From: Acidimicrobiaceae bacterium
GTDB taxonomy: Bacteria; Actinomycetota; Acidimicrobiia; Acidimicrobiales; RAAP-2
DNA length: 64,000 nucleotides
Assembly (NCBI GenBank): GCA_003142095.1
Contig: PLON01000073.1
Location: forward strand, 10,668-74,667
Direction of reading: 5' to 3'
The stretch's first letter is position 1, and the number at the start of each line of letters is the position of its first letter. This document shows positions 56,131-64,000 of this stretch, in pieces. The notes beneath the pieces were generated by a model. It saw only the letters and a list, made by a program, of their open reading frames with translations, did not search any database and was not told the origin of the DNA. The position numbers and the translations under genes were made by a program.

Positions 56131-56605
56131 CGATCCGACGATTCACTCAACGGGGTCATCCAAGCGAATCATCCGTCGGCGGCCAAAGCGGCGAGTGTCC
56201 GCGGTTCATCGCGTCCTCGAAGCCTTGACGCGCCCTACGGCCCCATCAGAAACGTCGCCGTTCGCTGACCCGTTTGCCACACCGCCGGAAATTGGCAGCG
56301 CGTTCGATCAATTTTTCTGTGCTTACGCAATACTCGCCGCTTGCACACTTGAGCCACTAGTGTAGACCGGCGTCGTTTTCGACCCTTAATCCGACACCCC
56401 AAGAGCTGTGCAGTGATTAACCGCAGACGAATCTCTGACACTACTCAGAGTACGTACGACCTCCGTTTCGAATTTGAAGACGTTCCAGACGAAATGGGGC
56501 TGATCGCTCATGCGACGGCCTTCCCGTTGTGATATCGACGCCCCAATGTGAGTGACCAGGTCTACTGTAAATGGCAACTCGCAGCTCGCTAAGAGGAGAC
56601 GAAAA
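56131..56605. other. intergenic region, nothing recognised
   Basis: About 475 bp between the ROK gene and the isochorismatase gene. No RNA gene, repeat or frame with codon bias was seen. Confidence 0.5.
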
Positions 56606-57166
56606 ATGACCACTTTGAAAGATCGGCCAAACACCGCGTTGATCGTCGTCGACGTCCAGAACGGTGTTGTTGAAGGCGCTCATGAACGCGACAGCGTCGT
56701 TGCGAACATCGACGCCCTCGTCCAGAAAGCGCGCAAGGAAGGCGTTCCCGTCGTTTGGGTTCAACATTCCGACGAGCAACTTGAGCCAGGCAGCGATGAA
56801 TGGAAGATCGTCCCCGAGCTGACGCCCAATAGCGCCGAGCCGCTCGTCGCGAAGAACTATGGTGACTCCTTCGAAGACACGACTTTGGAAAGCGTGTTAT
56901 CAGACCTCGCGGTAGGTCGACTCATCGTCACCGGAGCACAGACCGACGCGTGTATTCGTTCGACTCTCCACGGTGCATTCGCGAGAGGATATGACGCCAC
57001 TCTCGTCAGTGACGCGCACACGACCGAGGACAGTACCGAGTGGGGCGCGCCGTCGCCTGATTTGGTGATCGCCCACACGAACCTGTATTGGAAATTTCAG
57101 AGCGCGCCCGGGAGAAGAGCCGGCACCGTGGAAACCAAGGATGTGGACTTCGCCGCTTCCGCGTAA
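56606..57166 (+). CDS. isochorismatase-family cysteine hydrolase
   Basis: 186 aa. Catalytic triad: Asp in LIVVDVQNG near residue 15, Lys in VAKNYGDSF near 80, Cys in TGAQTDACIRSTLHGAFARGY near 118. Nicotinamidase-like alpha/beta hydrolase fold; substrate unknown. ATG 56606 follows AAGAGGAG; an in-frame ATG at 56552 is less likely. A second secreted-enzyme gene follows by 55 bp. Confidence 0.88.
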   Translation: MTTLKDRPNTALIVVDVQNGVVEGAHERDSVVANIDALVQKARKEGVPVVWVQHSDEQLEPGSDEWKIVPELTPNSAEPLVAKNYGDSFEDTTLESVLSDLAVGRLIVTGAQTDACIRSTLHGAFARGYDATLVSDAHTTEDSTEWGAPSPDLVIAHTNLYWKFQSAPGRRAGTVETKDVDFAASA

Positions 57167-57221
57167 ATTCGTCGCCGTTGTGATTCCCCGGCCAAAACGT
57201 ACTGACAAAGTCTGGAGCACC

Positions 57222-58532
57222 GTGAAGAGAATCAGGGTGTCGTTAACCGTGTTCGCTCTTGTGGTTGGCGCCACAGTTGTCGCGAGCGAACCCGTCGGAG
57301 CCGCCGTCACTACCTCGAGCGTTTCGCGAGTCTGGACCGAGCCAGAGAGCGGGTACAGCTTCATTGACGCTGCAATCGATGAAGCGCACAAAAGTATCGA
57401 TCTCTCGATGTACGAACTGTCGGACCCAACGATTGAACGCGACCTCGTCATCAGGGCTCGTGACGGCGTCGACGTCCGAGTAATTCTCAACGCCGCGTAC
57501 GACGGCACTAGAGAGAACGCCACGGCGGCTGCGGTACTGCGGTCAGGTTCAGTCCATGTGGTGTGGGCGCCGACGAACCAGATCTTCCACGCGAAGTACC
57601 TGGTTGTCGATAACAGAATCGCCTACATCGGCACCGGAAATCTCGTGCCGTCCGACTACCCGACAACGCGCGACTTCTGGGTCAGTGATATTCAGCCCCG
57701 AGACGTGTCGGTGATCGTGGCGACCTTCAACGGAGACTTTGACCATGGGGGTACAACGAGTCACCAGGCCGGAGGCTTGGTGTGGAGTCCTGGCTCGACG
57801 GCCACGCTCATCGGTTTGATTTCGGCCGCTCACCGCACTCTTCTCGTAGAGAACGAAGAGATGGATTCGTCGTCGATCGAAGACGCCCTTATCTCCGCCG
57901 CTCGACGCGGAGTGTCCGTCGACGTGGTGATGACGGAGGACCCTGAGTGGACGGTGGCACTCAATCGTCTCGCGGCCGCTGGGGTTCACGTGCACGTTCT
58001 CAACGAGTCGCAGATCTACATTCACGCCAAGGCCATCTGTGCTGACTGCACTACGACGTCGGGGACCGTGTTCATTGGCAGCGAGAATTTCTCAACGTCG
58101 TCGCTTTCGTACAATCGTGAACTCGGCGTCATTACTTCGACGCCCGCCGCAGTTCGGGCGGTGCGAAGCGCGGTGGACTCTGACTACGCGGCGGGCACCC
58201 CCGTCCGATCAACGCCAAGTACGCCAACCACCACTCCGATCGTCTCTTCGGGTCACGGAGTCACGATCACGTCCGTCATCGTGTCTATTCGCCCGGGCGA
58301 TTATGAGTCGTTGAACGCGCATTCGGCCAAAGCCGGCGACAGTTGCTCGCTCTCCGTCGTTCTGCCAAGCGGTTACTCCAGCGAGTCTCGTGGTCTTGGT
58401 CACTCGGCGACGAACGCCGAAGGAAACGTGACATGGACCTGGAAGATCGGAACCAGCACCGATCCTGGAACGGCCACAGCTACCGTGACGTGCACGGCTG
58501 GGCGCGCAAGCAGGAATTTCACCATCTCCTGA
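57222..58532 (+). CDS. secreted phospholipase D-like protein
   Basis: 436 aa. Signal peptide from VKRIRVSLTVFALVVGATVVAS, cleaved near VGAAV. Two HKD motifs: HAKYLVVDNRIAYIGTGN and HAKAICADCTTTSGTVFIGSENFS, both complete (HxKx4D), so the enzyme is likely active. C-terminal about 95 residues after a TPTTTP linker form an Ig-like domain with CSLSVVLP and CTAG. Start GTG 57222 with TGGAGC upstream. Possible exported nuclease or lipase. Confidence 0.83.
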   Translation: MKRIRVSLTVFALVVGATVVASEPVGAAVTTSSVSRVWTEPESGYSFIDAAIDEAHKSIDLSMYELSDPTIERDLVIRARDGVDVRVILNAAYDGTRENATAAAVLRSGSVHVVWAPTNQIFHAKYLVVDNRIAYIGTGNLVPSDYPTTRDFWVSDIQPRDVSVIVATFNGDFDHGGTTSHQAGGLVWSPGSTATLIGLISAAHRTLLVENEEMDSSSIEDALISAARRGVSVDVVMTEDPEWTVALNRLAAAGVHVHVLNESQIYIHAKAICADCTTTSGTVFIGSENFSTSSLSYNRELGVITSTPAAVRAVRSAVDSDYAAGTPVRSTPSTPTTTPIVSSGHGVTITSVIVSIRPGDYESLNAHSAKAGDSCSLSVVLPSGYSSESRGLGHSATNAEGNVTWTWKIGTSTDPGTATATVTCTAGRASRNFTIS

Positions 58533-58541
58533 GCGAGACGG

Positions 58542-59429
58542 CTACGACTTTACGGCGAGCCCCCGACTGGCCGCACTGACGTCAAGCCCGCTCGACCCAT
58601 TCTCAACGAGGGAGTGCCAACGTTCGGCGATCACTGAGGCGACGGGTGCAGCGTCCGTCCCCGCGTCGGCGCCGACGAGTTCCAGATCCTTGAGTGCCCA
58701 GTCGAGCGAGAAATCCGGACGAAAGTCGGCGTCGATCATCTTTTCAAGTTTGGCCACCGCGTACGGCGACGCGAGGGCGTTATCACGTAGCGCTTCGAGG
58801 AGAAGCGACGGTTCCGTTTGCAGTCGCGTCGCGAGCGACAGCGACTCGGCAGCCCCCTCGGTTTGAAAGGCGAGCCACGTGTTCAAAATCAATTTCATTC
58901 GGCTTCCCGCACCGATGGGACCGAGCCACATTGTCTTTCGCCCAATGGCGTCAAAGACATCCTGGAGCAGTGGCGCTACAGATTCGTCACCCGACGCGAG
59001 AATGAGGAGTTCGCCTGATTCGGCCGGTCCCCGACTTCCCGATACCGGCGCATCAATGAACGCCACATCCGATCGGAGTGAACGCGCCCGATCCGCGATG
59101 TCGTCAGTCGCTTTCGGCCCGATAGTCGCCATCTGGACCCAGATGGCGTCACGTTGCATCGCCTGCAGTCCTTGCTCATCGAACATGAGGTTCTCGGTCA
59201 CGTCCGCCGTTGGCAACATGGTCAGCACCACGTCGGCTTTAGCCACGGCGTCTTTGGCCTCCGGGTGGCTCGTTGCGCCGAGATCGACTAACGGAATGAT
59301 CGTCAGCTCGTGGCGAGACCAGACGTCGACGTCGAAGTGGGCGACGAGAAGCCGCTTGGCCATCGCGGCGCCCATCGTGCCAGCGCCGATAACAGCGATG
59401 CGCGATGAGCTGAGTGTTGTGTCTGTCAT
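58542..59429 (-). CDS. NAD(P)-dependent 3-hydroxyisobutyrate-dehydrogenase-family protein
   Basis: 295 aa. Rossmann N-terminus IAVIGAGTMGAAMAKRLL, DAPVSGSRGPAESGELLILASG with the substrate-binding Ser-Gly segment near residue 124, and the catalytic Lys in GAGSRMKLILNTW near 180. Reduces or oxidises a beta-hydroxyacid or tartronate semialdehyde; not resolved. ATG 59429 follows GAGAGGA. Confidence 0.87.
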   Translation of the reverse strand: MTDTTLSSSRIAVIGAGTMGAAMAKRLLVAHFDVDVWSRHELTIIPLVDLGATSHPEAKDAVAKADVVLTMLPTADVTENLMFDEQGLQAMQRDAIWVQMATIGPKATDDIADRARSLRSDVAFIDAPVSGSRGPAESGELLILASGDESVAPLLQDVFDAIGRKTMWLGPIGAGSRMKLILNTWLAFQTEGAAESLSLATRLQTEPSLLLEALRDNALASPYAVAKLEKMIDADFRPDFSLDWALKDLELVGADAGTDAAPVASVIAERWHSLVENGSSGLDVSAASRGLAVKS

Positions 59430-59643
59430 GGGCGGATTCCTCTCACTTCATTTCCAAGGCACGACAAAGAGGTCGCGATTCGTGTCGATCAGTTGCGCGT
59501 GCTCCTTTGGACTCAGCGTATATGCGAGCCCTCGCATTCGTCACGACAATCACCGCGTCAACGTCACTGCTTTTCTTGAAGCGAGTGCGACTTTGTGATC
59601 AACCCGCAAAGAATTCAGTTCGTTCACTGTCACTACGCTCACT

Positions 59644-59649
59644 TAACCT
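59644..59649 (+). promoter_or_regulatory. -10 box TAACCT, leaderless arrangement (MFS gene)
   Basis: TAACCT, then 6 nt, then ATG 59656. Confidence 0.5.
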
Positions 59650-59655
59650 AGAACG

Positions 59656-60909
59656 ATGAGAAAAAAACTCGCCGTGATTGAGCTCGCGAGGCATCGCGAG
59701 CCAGCTCTGCTGATTTCGGGGCAGGCGGTGTCAAACTTTGGTGACGGCGTCGCCCTAGTGGCGCTGACGTTGCTCGTCTTAGATACCACTCACAGTGTTA
59801 CCGCCCTTGGTTGGTTCGCCGCCGCCCGAATGACGCCGCAAGTTGTCTTTTTACTTATTGGCGGAGCGATTGTCGACCGCTTTTCTCGCCGACTTCTTCT
59901 CATCCTCTCCGACGTCGCGCGAGCCGTTCTCACGGGCGCCATCGTCGTCTTGATCATGACGCACTCCTTGCATTTCTGGGAACTCATCGTCTTCGCCGTT
60001 CTCTTCGGCTGCTTTGACGCCGTCTTCTTTCCCGCGATCTCGGCGCTAACGCCAGAGATTGTGCCTGAGGATTTGTTGCCGGCCATGAACGCGGTGCGAC
60101 CACTGACTAACAACCTCTTGGGCAGCACAATTGGCCCCGCGGTCGGAGGACTGCTCGCGGCGTTCAGTGCCAGCCTCTCCATTGGAGTCGACTGTGCCAC
60201 GTTTGTCTTGAGTGCCACGGCGCTGGCTCTCATGAAATCTACGCCCAAGCCCGCACGCGACGCGGCCGCCACGATGATCGGGGATATCAAAGAGGGGCTG
60301 CGCTACGTCTTTCGCACGCGTTGGCTCTGGACGACGTCAGTCTCAGTGACGTTGGTGAACGCCTTCGTCTTAACGCCGATGTTTGTACTGATCCCTTACT
60401 TCTTGCGGCACAACCTGCACCTCGCCAAGGACTACGTCGGCTTCGCCGTCGCGGCGGCGGGCGTGACGGGCGCGCTCGGTGCACTGATCGTGGCCAATCT
60501 TCCCTCGCCCAAACGTCGCATCCGCATGATGTGGGTGTACTGGTCGATCGCGTCGCTCTCGGCGCTCGTGATGGGCTTTGCCACGAACTTCTGGGAAGTG
60601 ATCATTTTTCCGGCCGTCGTGTCGCCCATGATCATTTTCGGCAACGTGATCTTCGAGTCAATGATGCAAACTGAGGTCCCGCGGGAACTTCTCGGCCGCG
60701 CGAGTTCGGTCGACTGGTTCGTCTCGCTCGGCGTCGCTCCCATTGGACTCGTCGTCGCGAGTGAAATCGCCAACTTCATTGGGGTACGTGCGTACTTCGT
60801 CATTTTCAGCATCATCTGTGTGGTGCCGGGACTTTGGATCATGGTATCGAAGCGAATCAACGCCGTCGACGCTGAGCGAATTAACCCAGTGGCAGCTTTG
60901 GAGCACTAG
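59656..60909 (+). CDS. MFS transporter
   Basis: 417 aa, 12 helices. N-terminal RHREPALLISGQAVSNFGDGVALVAL and GAIVDRFSRRLLLILSDVARAVL are typical of the MFS_3/enterobactin-exporter-like group. Drug or siderophore export is possible. Leaderless start. Its end overlaps the convergent small gene by 29 bp. Confidence 0.87.
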   Translation: MRKKLAVIELARHREPALLISGQAVSNFGDGVALVALTLLVLDTTHSVTALGWFAAARMTPQVVFLLIGGAIVDRFSRRLLLILSDVARAVLTGAIVVLIMTHSLHFWELIVFAVLFGCFDAVFFPAISALTPEIVPEDLLPAMNAVRPLTNNLLGSTIGPAVGGLLAAFSASLSIGVDCATFVLSATALALMKSTPKPARDAAATMIGDIKEGLRYVFRTRWLWTTSVSVTLVNAFVLTPMFVLIPYFLRHNLHLAKDYVGFAVAAAGVTGALGALIVANLPSPKRRIRMMWVYWSIASLSALVMGFATNFWEVIIFPAVVSPMIIFGNVIFESMMQTEVPRELLGRASSVDWFVSLGVAPIGLVVASEIANFIGVRAYFVIFSIICVVPGLWIMVSKRINAVDAERINPVAALEH

Positions 60910-61186
60910 CGAGCGAGAGCCCGACGACGCGCGCGCCCTTGCGTGCTTCTCCAGGAAAGATGAGATCGGGACGAAACGAGCGACCCTTCGCTTCACCCAC
61001 TCGCCCTCCGCGGACCTCCACCCATTCATCACCGGTCGCCTCGTTGACGACGTGGGCCACAAAAGTCCAGTGCTGGCGCCTCTCCTTGGGTGCGTTCACG
61101 ACCACGGCGTCACCGTCACGGACGCCGTTCCACTGACTCGAGCGCACGATGAGCCCGCGGCGAATCGTGACGGGCTTCTTCGACAT
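60881..61186 (-). CDS. conserved hypothetical protein
   Basis: 101 aa. Begins MSKKPVTIRRGLIVRSSQWNGVRDGDAVVV and continues with a beta-rich segment (HWTFVAHVVNEATGDEWVEVRGG), suggesting a small beta-barrel; similar actinobacterial proteins are unassigned. Start ATG 61186 follows GGAGGT directly; the longer open frame to 61600 runs through the nuclease gene and is rejected. Convergent with the MFS gene. Confidence 0.72.
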   Translation of the reverse strand: MSKKPVTIRRGLIVRSSQWNGVRDGDAVVVNAPKERRQHWTFVAHVVNEATGDEWVEVRGGRVGEAKGRSFRPDLIFPGEARKGARVVGLSLASAPKLPLG

Positions 61187-61228
61187 ACCTCCATTGTTAC
61201 CTGTTCTCGTGACGTCACAGTCGTGACG

Positions 61229-61234
61229 TAGCGT
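61229..61234 (+). promoter_or_regulatory. -10 box TAGCGT, leaderless arrangement (nuclease gene)
   Basis: TAGCGT, then 6 nt, then ATG 61241. Confidence 0.5.
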
Positions 61235-61240
61235 TTCTTC

Positions 61241-62032
61241 ATGGCCTTTGAACAACCACTCCCCCAGTCGCTCTCGCCGTCGCGCTTGGCCGACTTTCAG
61301 GCCTGTCCCCGCCGCTACCAGCACGCGTCCATTGAGCGCATCCCCCAGCCCGCGACGTACGCCACCGCAAAAGGGCGCTTCGTGCACTACGTTTTCGAAC
61401 GTCTTCATCAGCTCCCCGCCGACGAACGCACGATCGATCGTACGCGCGACTTCGTGGCGAGCGCGGCCGACGAGATCCTCACCGATGACGTTCGCCAGGA
61501 GATCGCTCTCGACGACGCGATGATGACCCGCCTGCTCGACGAGACCGATACCATCATCGCTCGGTACTTCGAGATGGAAGATCCGAAAGAAGTTCAGCAC
61601 GAGGGAGTGGAGCTACGTATTGGCGTCGACGTGAAGGGTGCGCCGCTCTATGGGATCTTGGACCGACTCGACCGCGAAGAGGACGGCTCGCTCACGATCG
61701 TCGACTACAAGACCGGCGGACTACCGAATCGCAACTACGACAGTCACACTTTCGCGAACGCCGAACTCTACGCCGCTCTCTGTGAGGCCCACCTCGGCGA
61801 ACGACCGACGAAGATTCGTCTGATGTACGTGGCCCACGGTCAGTCGATCGAGCGGCCGGTGAGCGAAGTCGTCACGAACGCGAGAGCACAGGCCGCCGCG
61901 GGCGCATGGTCACGTATTACTCGCTACTACGACGAGGGCGATTTTCCGGCCACTCCATCAACGAACTCCTGTCGCTTTTGCGCCTTTAAGGATCGCTGCC
62001 GCGCAAACGGCGTGGCCGTACCGGGACGCTAA
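61241..62032 (+). CDS. stand-alone RecB-like PD-(D/E)XK nuclease with Fe-S cluster
   Basis: 263 aa. RecB/Cas4-type nuclease: SRLADFQACPRRYQ, GRFVHYVFERLHQL with the helical motif, GILDRLDREEDGSLTIVDYKTG holding the catalytic Asp, Asp and Lys near residues 141-160, and QxxxY-like NAELYAAL. Four Cys (ACPRR near 23 and CRFCAFKDRC near 247) form the Fe-S staple. Helicase domain absent; the partner, if any, is not next to it. Leaderless start. Confidence 0.88.
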   Translation: MAFEQPLPQSLSPSRLADFQACPRRYQHASIERIPQPATYATAKGRFVHYVFERLHQLPADERTIDRTRDFVASAADEILTDDVRQEIALDDAMMTRLLDETDTIIARYFEMEDPKEVQHEGVELRIGVDVKGAPLYGILDRLDREEDGSLTIVDYKTGGLPNRNYDSHTFANAELYAALCEAHLGERPTKIRLMYVAHGQSIERPVSEVVTNARAQAAAGAWSRITRYYDEGDFPATPSTNSCRFCAFKDRCRANGVAVPGR

Positions 62033-62037
62033 CTCCC

Positions 62038-62043
62038 TAGGCT
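62038..62043 (+). promoter_or_regulatory. -10 box TAGGCT, leaderless arrangement (DsbA-like gene)
   Basis: TAGGCT, then 6 nt, then GTG 62050; this decides the start over the TTG one codon upstream. Confidence 0.5.
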
Positions 62044-62049
62044 GACTTG

Positions 62050-62646
62050 GTGCCGGCCTTTCAACTCTCCTACGACTACCGTTGCCCCTTCGCCAAAAAC
62101 ATTCATCTGCACGTCGTGACGGCGCTGCGCGCCGGGGCCGATTTTGACGTGACCTTCGTGCCCTGGACGATGAGTCAGGGTTACCGTGCTGACGGAGCGC
62201 CCGACGTGTGGGACGATCCGGCGCGCGACGCCGAACACTTCGCGTTAGCCGTGAGTACCTCTATCCGCGACCTCGCGCCCGAACGCTTTCTTGACGCTCA
62301 CAAAGCACTCTTTCGAGCTCGCCACGAACGGGCCATTCGCCTCGTCAACGAGCGGGAGATCACCGATGCGCTGGACGGACTTCAACTCGATCTCGGAACG
62401 ATCTTCGAGGACGTGGCGTCGCGTCGACCCCACAAAGTCATTGGAGAGAGCTTCCGCGAGTTCGAGCAATACGAGGCCTTTGGTGTACCCACGTTCGTCG
62501 TCAACGGTGACGCGACGTTCGTGCGCTACATGAACCCCCCGAATGACGATCCCACCGCGTCGATTACGGTCATTCAGTCACTCATCGATCTCATGAGCAA
62601 CCAGAGTGCCCTGAACGAGTTCAAGCACACCAAAGTGGCGATGTAG
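62050..62646 (+). CDS. DsbA-family thioredoxin-like protein with single active-site Cys
   Basis: 198 aa. Starts PAFQLSYDYRCPFAKNIHLHVV: the DsbA CxxC is here CPFA, the second Cys being Ala. The helical insertion and cis-Pro segment AFGVPTFVVNGDATFVRYM follow. Such monothiol forms occur in glutathione/mycothiol-dependent transferases and DsbA-like isomerases. No signal peptide, so cytoplasmic. GTG start leaderless. Confidence 0.82.
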   Translation: MPAFQLSYDYRCPFAKNIHLHVVTALRAGADFDVTFVPWTMSQGYRADGAPDVWDDPARDAEHFALAVSTSIRDLAPERFLDAHKALFRARHERAIRLVNEREITDALDGLQLDLGTIFEDVASRRPHKVIGESFREFEQYEAFGVPTFVVNGDATFVRYMNPPNDDPTASITVIQSLIDLMSNQSALNEFKHTKVAM

Positions 62647-62653
62647 CTCGTCT

Positions 62654-63019
62654 CTAGGCGAGGCGAAAGATCACTTCGAGGAGTGCCACGACCCCGAGGG
62701 CGAGCGCCGGCGTGAAGTATTTCGCCTTGTCATCGTTTCGAAGGTGAAAGACGACGGCCATGGCCATCATTACCGTCAGTCCGGCTGCGCCCACTTCATT
62801 GATCACGCCCAGTGCCGACGTTCGTGGGGCGACGAGACCGGCCATCACGGCAATGCCACCGAGTACTTCGACGATGCCAATTCGCTGATACCCGCGTTTG
62901 GTGAATCCGAGGTGTTCCGCGGCCTTGGACATCGCCGGGTTGAAGACAACCTTCTGGGCTCCAGCTGAGGCAAATGCCAGAAAAAGCAGTATGGACAACA
63001 GGGCAGCAGCAACAGACAT
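62654..63019 (-). CDS. DoxX family membrane protein
   Basis: 121 aa with four helices. DoxX-type pattern: LLFLAFASAGAQKVVFNPAMSKAAEHLGFTKRGYQRIGIVEVLGGIAVMAGLV. Function uncertain; some members take part in thiol-redox or quinone chemistry. ATG 63019 with GAGGT 6 nt upstream. Convergent with the DsbA-like gene, 7 bp between stops. Confidence 0.85.
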   Translation of the reverse strand: MSVAAALLSILLFLAFASAGAQKVVFNPAMSKAAEHLGFTKRGYQRIGIVEVLGGIAVMAGLVAPRTSALGVINEVGAAGLTVMMAMAVVFHLRNDDKAKYFTPALALGVVALLEVIFRLA

Positions 63020-63169
63020 TTATATACCTCGGTAGGGGCCAATTTTAACGTTGACTTGCAACGGAACTCGGATGATCGACTTTAATCGGTTCGAATAGAC
63101 CACGAATTTCATTCGCTCGCGAAACACACTGGCGCGGGTGGTCGTCACTTCGCCGCTATCGTCTCGAAC

Positions 63170-64000
63170 GTGTCGAACCTCCATACTTCACACAGCTTCA
63201 CCCGCGTTGGAGTGGTGGGAGCCGGACAGCTCGCCCACATGATGGGTGAATGCGCGAGCGACCTCGGTCTCGAGCTTTCGGTGCTCGCTCTCGCCAGCGA
63301 CGACTCCGCGACAAAGACCATTCACGACGTCGTGCTGGGCTCGGCGACCGACGCTGGCGCTCTTCACCGCTTGGCCGAGCGCGTCGACGTCATCACCTTC
63401 GACCACGAACTGGTGGACCTCGAGATTCTCGAGGCACTCGAAGCAGACGGCGTCGTTCTTCGACCGAGCGCTCAAGCTCTGCGCTTCGCTGTCGACAAAG
63501 CGTTCCAGCGTCGCGCCTTTCGCCATCACCATCTACCCGTCCCGCGTTTTCTCGTCGTCAGTTCATCGCGCGACGAGCGTCTCGTGCCATTCCTCGACGA
63601 ACTCGGAGCCGCGCCGGTGGTGAAGGCCTCACGCGGGGGCTACGATGGACGAGGCGTCGCGTTCGCGAAGAATCGCGAAGACTCGCTCGCCCTTGTTGAC
63701 GAATTGGCGAGGTCCGGTGACGTCGTGGTGGAAGAGCGACTTCACCTACGTAGCGAAGTTGCGCAACTCGTCGCGCGCACGGCCGATGGCGAACTGAGTT
63801 ACTTCCCCGTCGTGACAACAGTCCAGCGAAACGGCATGTGTGTCGAGGTTCGTCACCCGAGCGAACTCGACGATGCAATTCGCGCCGAAGCAGAACGCCT
63901 GAGTGGGGCGGTGGCGTCCCTGGTTCGCGGAGTCGGCATTATGGCGATCGAGTATTTGGTAACCGCCGAGGGACTCGTGATCAATGAAGTCGCCCTACGA
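63170..64000 (+). CDS. purK: N5-carboxyaminoimidazole ribonucleotide synthase PurK (5' part, continues past window)
   Basis: 277 codons open to the window edge. ATP-grasp enzyme of purine synthesis. N-terminal RVGVVGAGQLAHMMGECASDLG, DVITFDHELVDLEILEALE, the ATP-binding VVKASRGGYDGRGVAF near residue 148, VEERLHLRSEVAQLVART, and VGIMAIEYLVTAEGLVINEVALR at the edge, where PurK continues RPHNSGH. GTG 63170; a TATCGT box lies 7 nt upstream. purE would be expected just downstream. Confidence 0.9.
   Translation, partial: MSNLHTSHSFTRVGVVGAGQLAHMMGECASDLGLELSVLALASDDSATKTIHDVVLGSATDAGALHRLAERVDVITFDHELVDLEILEALEADGVVLRPSAQALRFAVDKAFQRRAFRHHHLPVPRFLVVSSSRDERLVPFLDELGAAPVVKASRGGYDGRGVAFAKNREDSLALVDELARSGDVVVEERLHLRSEVAQLVARTADGELSYFPVVTTVQRNGMCVEVRHPSELDDAIRAEAERLSGAVASLVRGVGIMAIEYLVTAEGLVINEVALR

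Noticed and set aside
60881..61600. 239-residue minus-strand frame
   Set aside because: Its first 138 codons run antisense through the RecB-like nuclease gene; only the last 101 residues after GGAGGT-ATG are credible.

Overview
The window comes from a high-GC Gram-positive chromosome, most likely an actinomycete and possibly an Acidimicrobiia-like lineage. The evidence is the actinobacterial gene families (DUF2017 next to clpS, a PimB-type mannosyltransferase, a resuscitation-promoting-factor-like secreted protein, DUF6131, CsbD, GlbO-type globin, ferritin-like acyl-ACP desaturase, F420-type luciferase-like enzyme, B12-dependent ribonucleotide reductase). A second line of evidence is the many genes whose start codon lies exactly 6 nt after a TAnnnT -10 hexamer, as in leaderless actinobacterial transcripts. 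The class-level assignment is inference. One tRNA (Gly, anticodon TCC) is present. I see no rRNA, CRISPR array, phage or insertion sequence.

Layout. 1-7.5 kb: a translationally coupled glycogen/trehalose operon (glgB 3' end, treZ, glgX, treY). 7.5-11.7 kb: a stress and metal block on both strands, with a ferritin-like protein preceded by an acidic 11-residue-repeat protein, two small stress-type proteins (DUF6131, CsbD), an NRAMP-related transporter broken by an in-frame TAG, and a small secreted protein. 11.9-20.8 kb: a sugar-uptake locus made of a LacI regulator with its promoter and operator, a Dpp/Opp-type ABC transporter, and a GH1 beta-glucosidase. 20.9-34.6 kb: housekeeping and lipid genes (clpS-DUF2017, MpaB-like oxygenase, SDR, aldose epimerase, surE, arfB, thioesterase, YHS permease, NUDIX, CoA ligase, acyl-ACP desaturase, MFS, DUF429). 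35-39.4 kb: cell-envelope proteins (Rpf-like; a large repeat protein with a GH25-like domain; a second MpaB-like protein). 39.9-45 kb: a DrrAB-type ABC exporter and nrdJ with a strong promoter and palindrome. 45.2-52.1 kb: glpK, SMP-30, alanine-type aminotransferase, and a minus-strand run of PimB-like glycosyltransferase, SRPBCC, ROK glucokinase and F420-type oxidoreductase. 52-64 kb: a cysteine-rich three-gene redox cluster, PH-domain membrane protein, EamA transporter, GlbO, tRNA-Gly, fructokinase-like ROK protein, isochorismatase, secreted PLD, HIBADH-type dehydrogenase, MFS, Fe-S RecB-like nuclease, DsbA-like protein, DoxX, and the 5' part of purK.

How the parts fit. GlgB/GlgX shape glycogen and release maltooligosaccharides, and TreY/TreZ turn these into trehalose. 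The LacI locus imports oligosaccharides and hydrolyses beta-glucosides. The freed sugars feed the two ROK kinases and the epimerase elsewhere in the window. Nothing here is unmistakably a new multi-gene defence or biosynthetic system. The least explained items are the 11-residue acidic repeat protein paired with a ferritin, the zinc-ribbon/thioredoxin/small-Cys-protein cassette, the palindrome over the nrdJ -10 box, and the structured leader in front of the Rpf-like gene.
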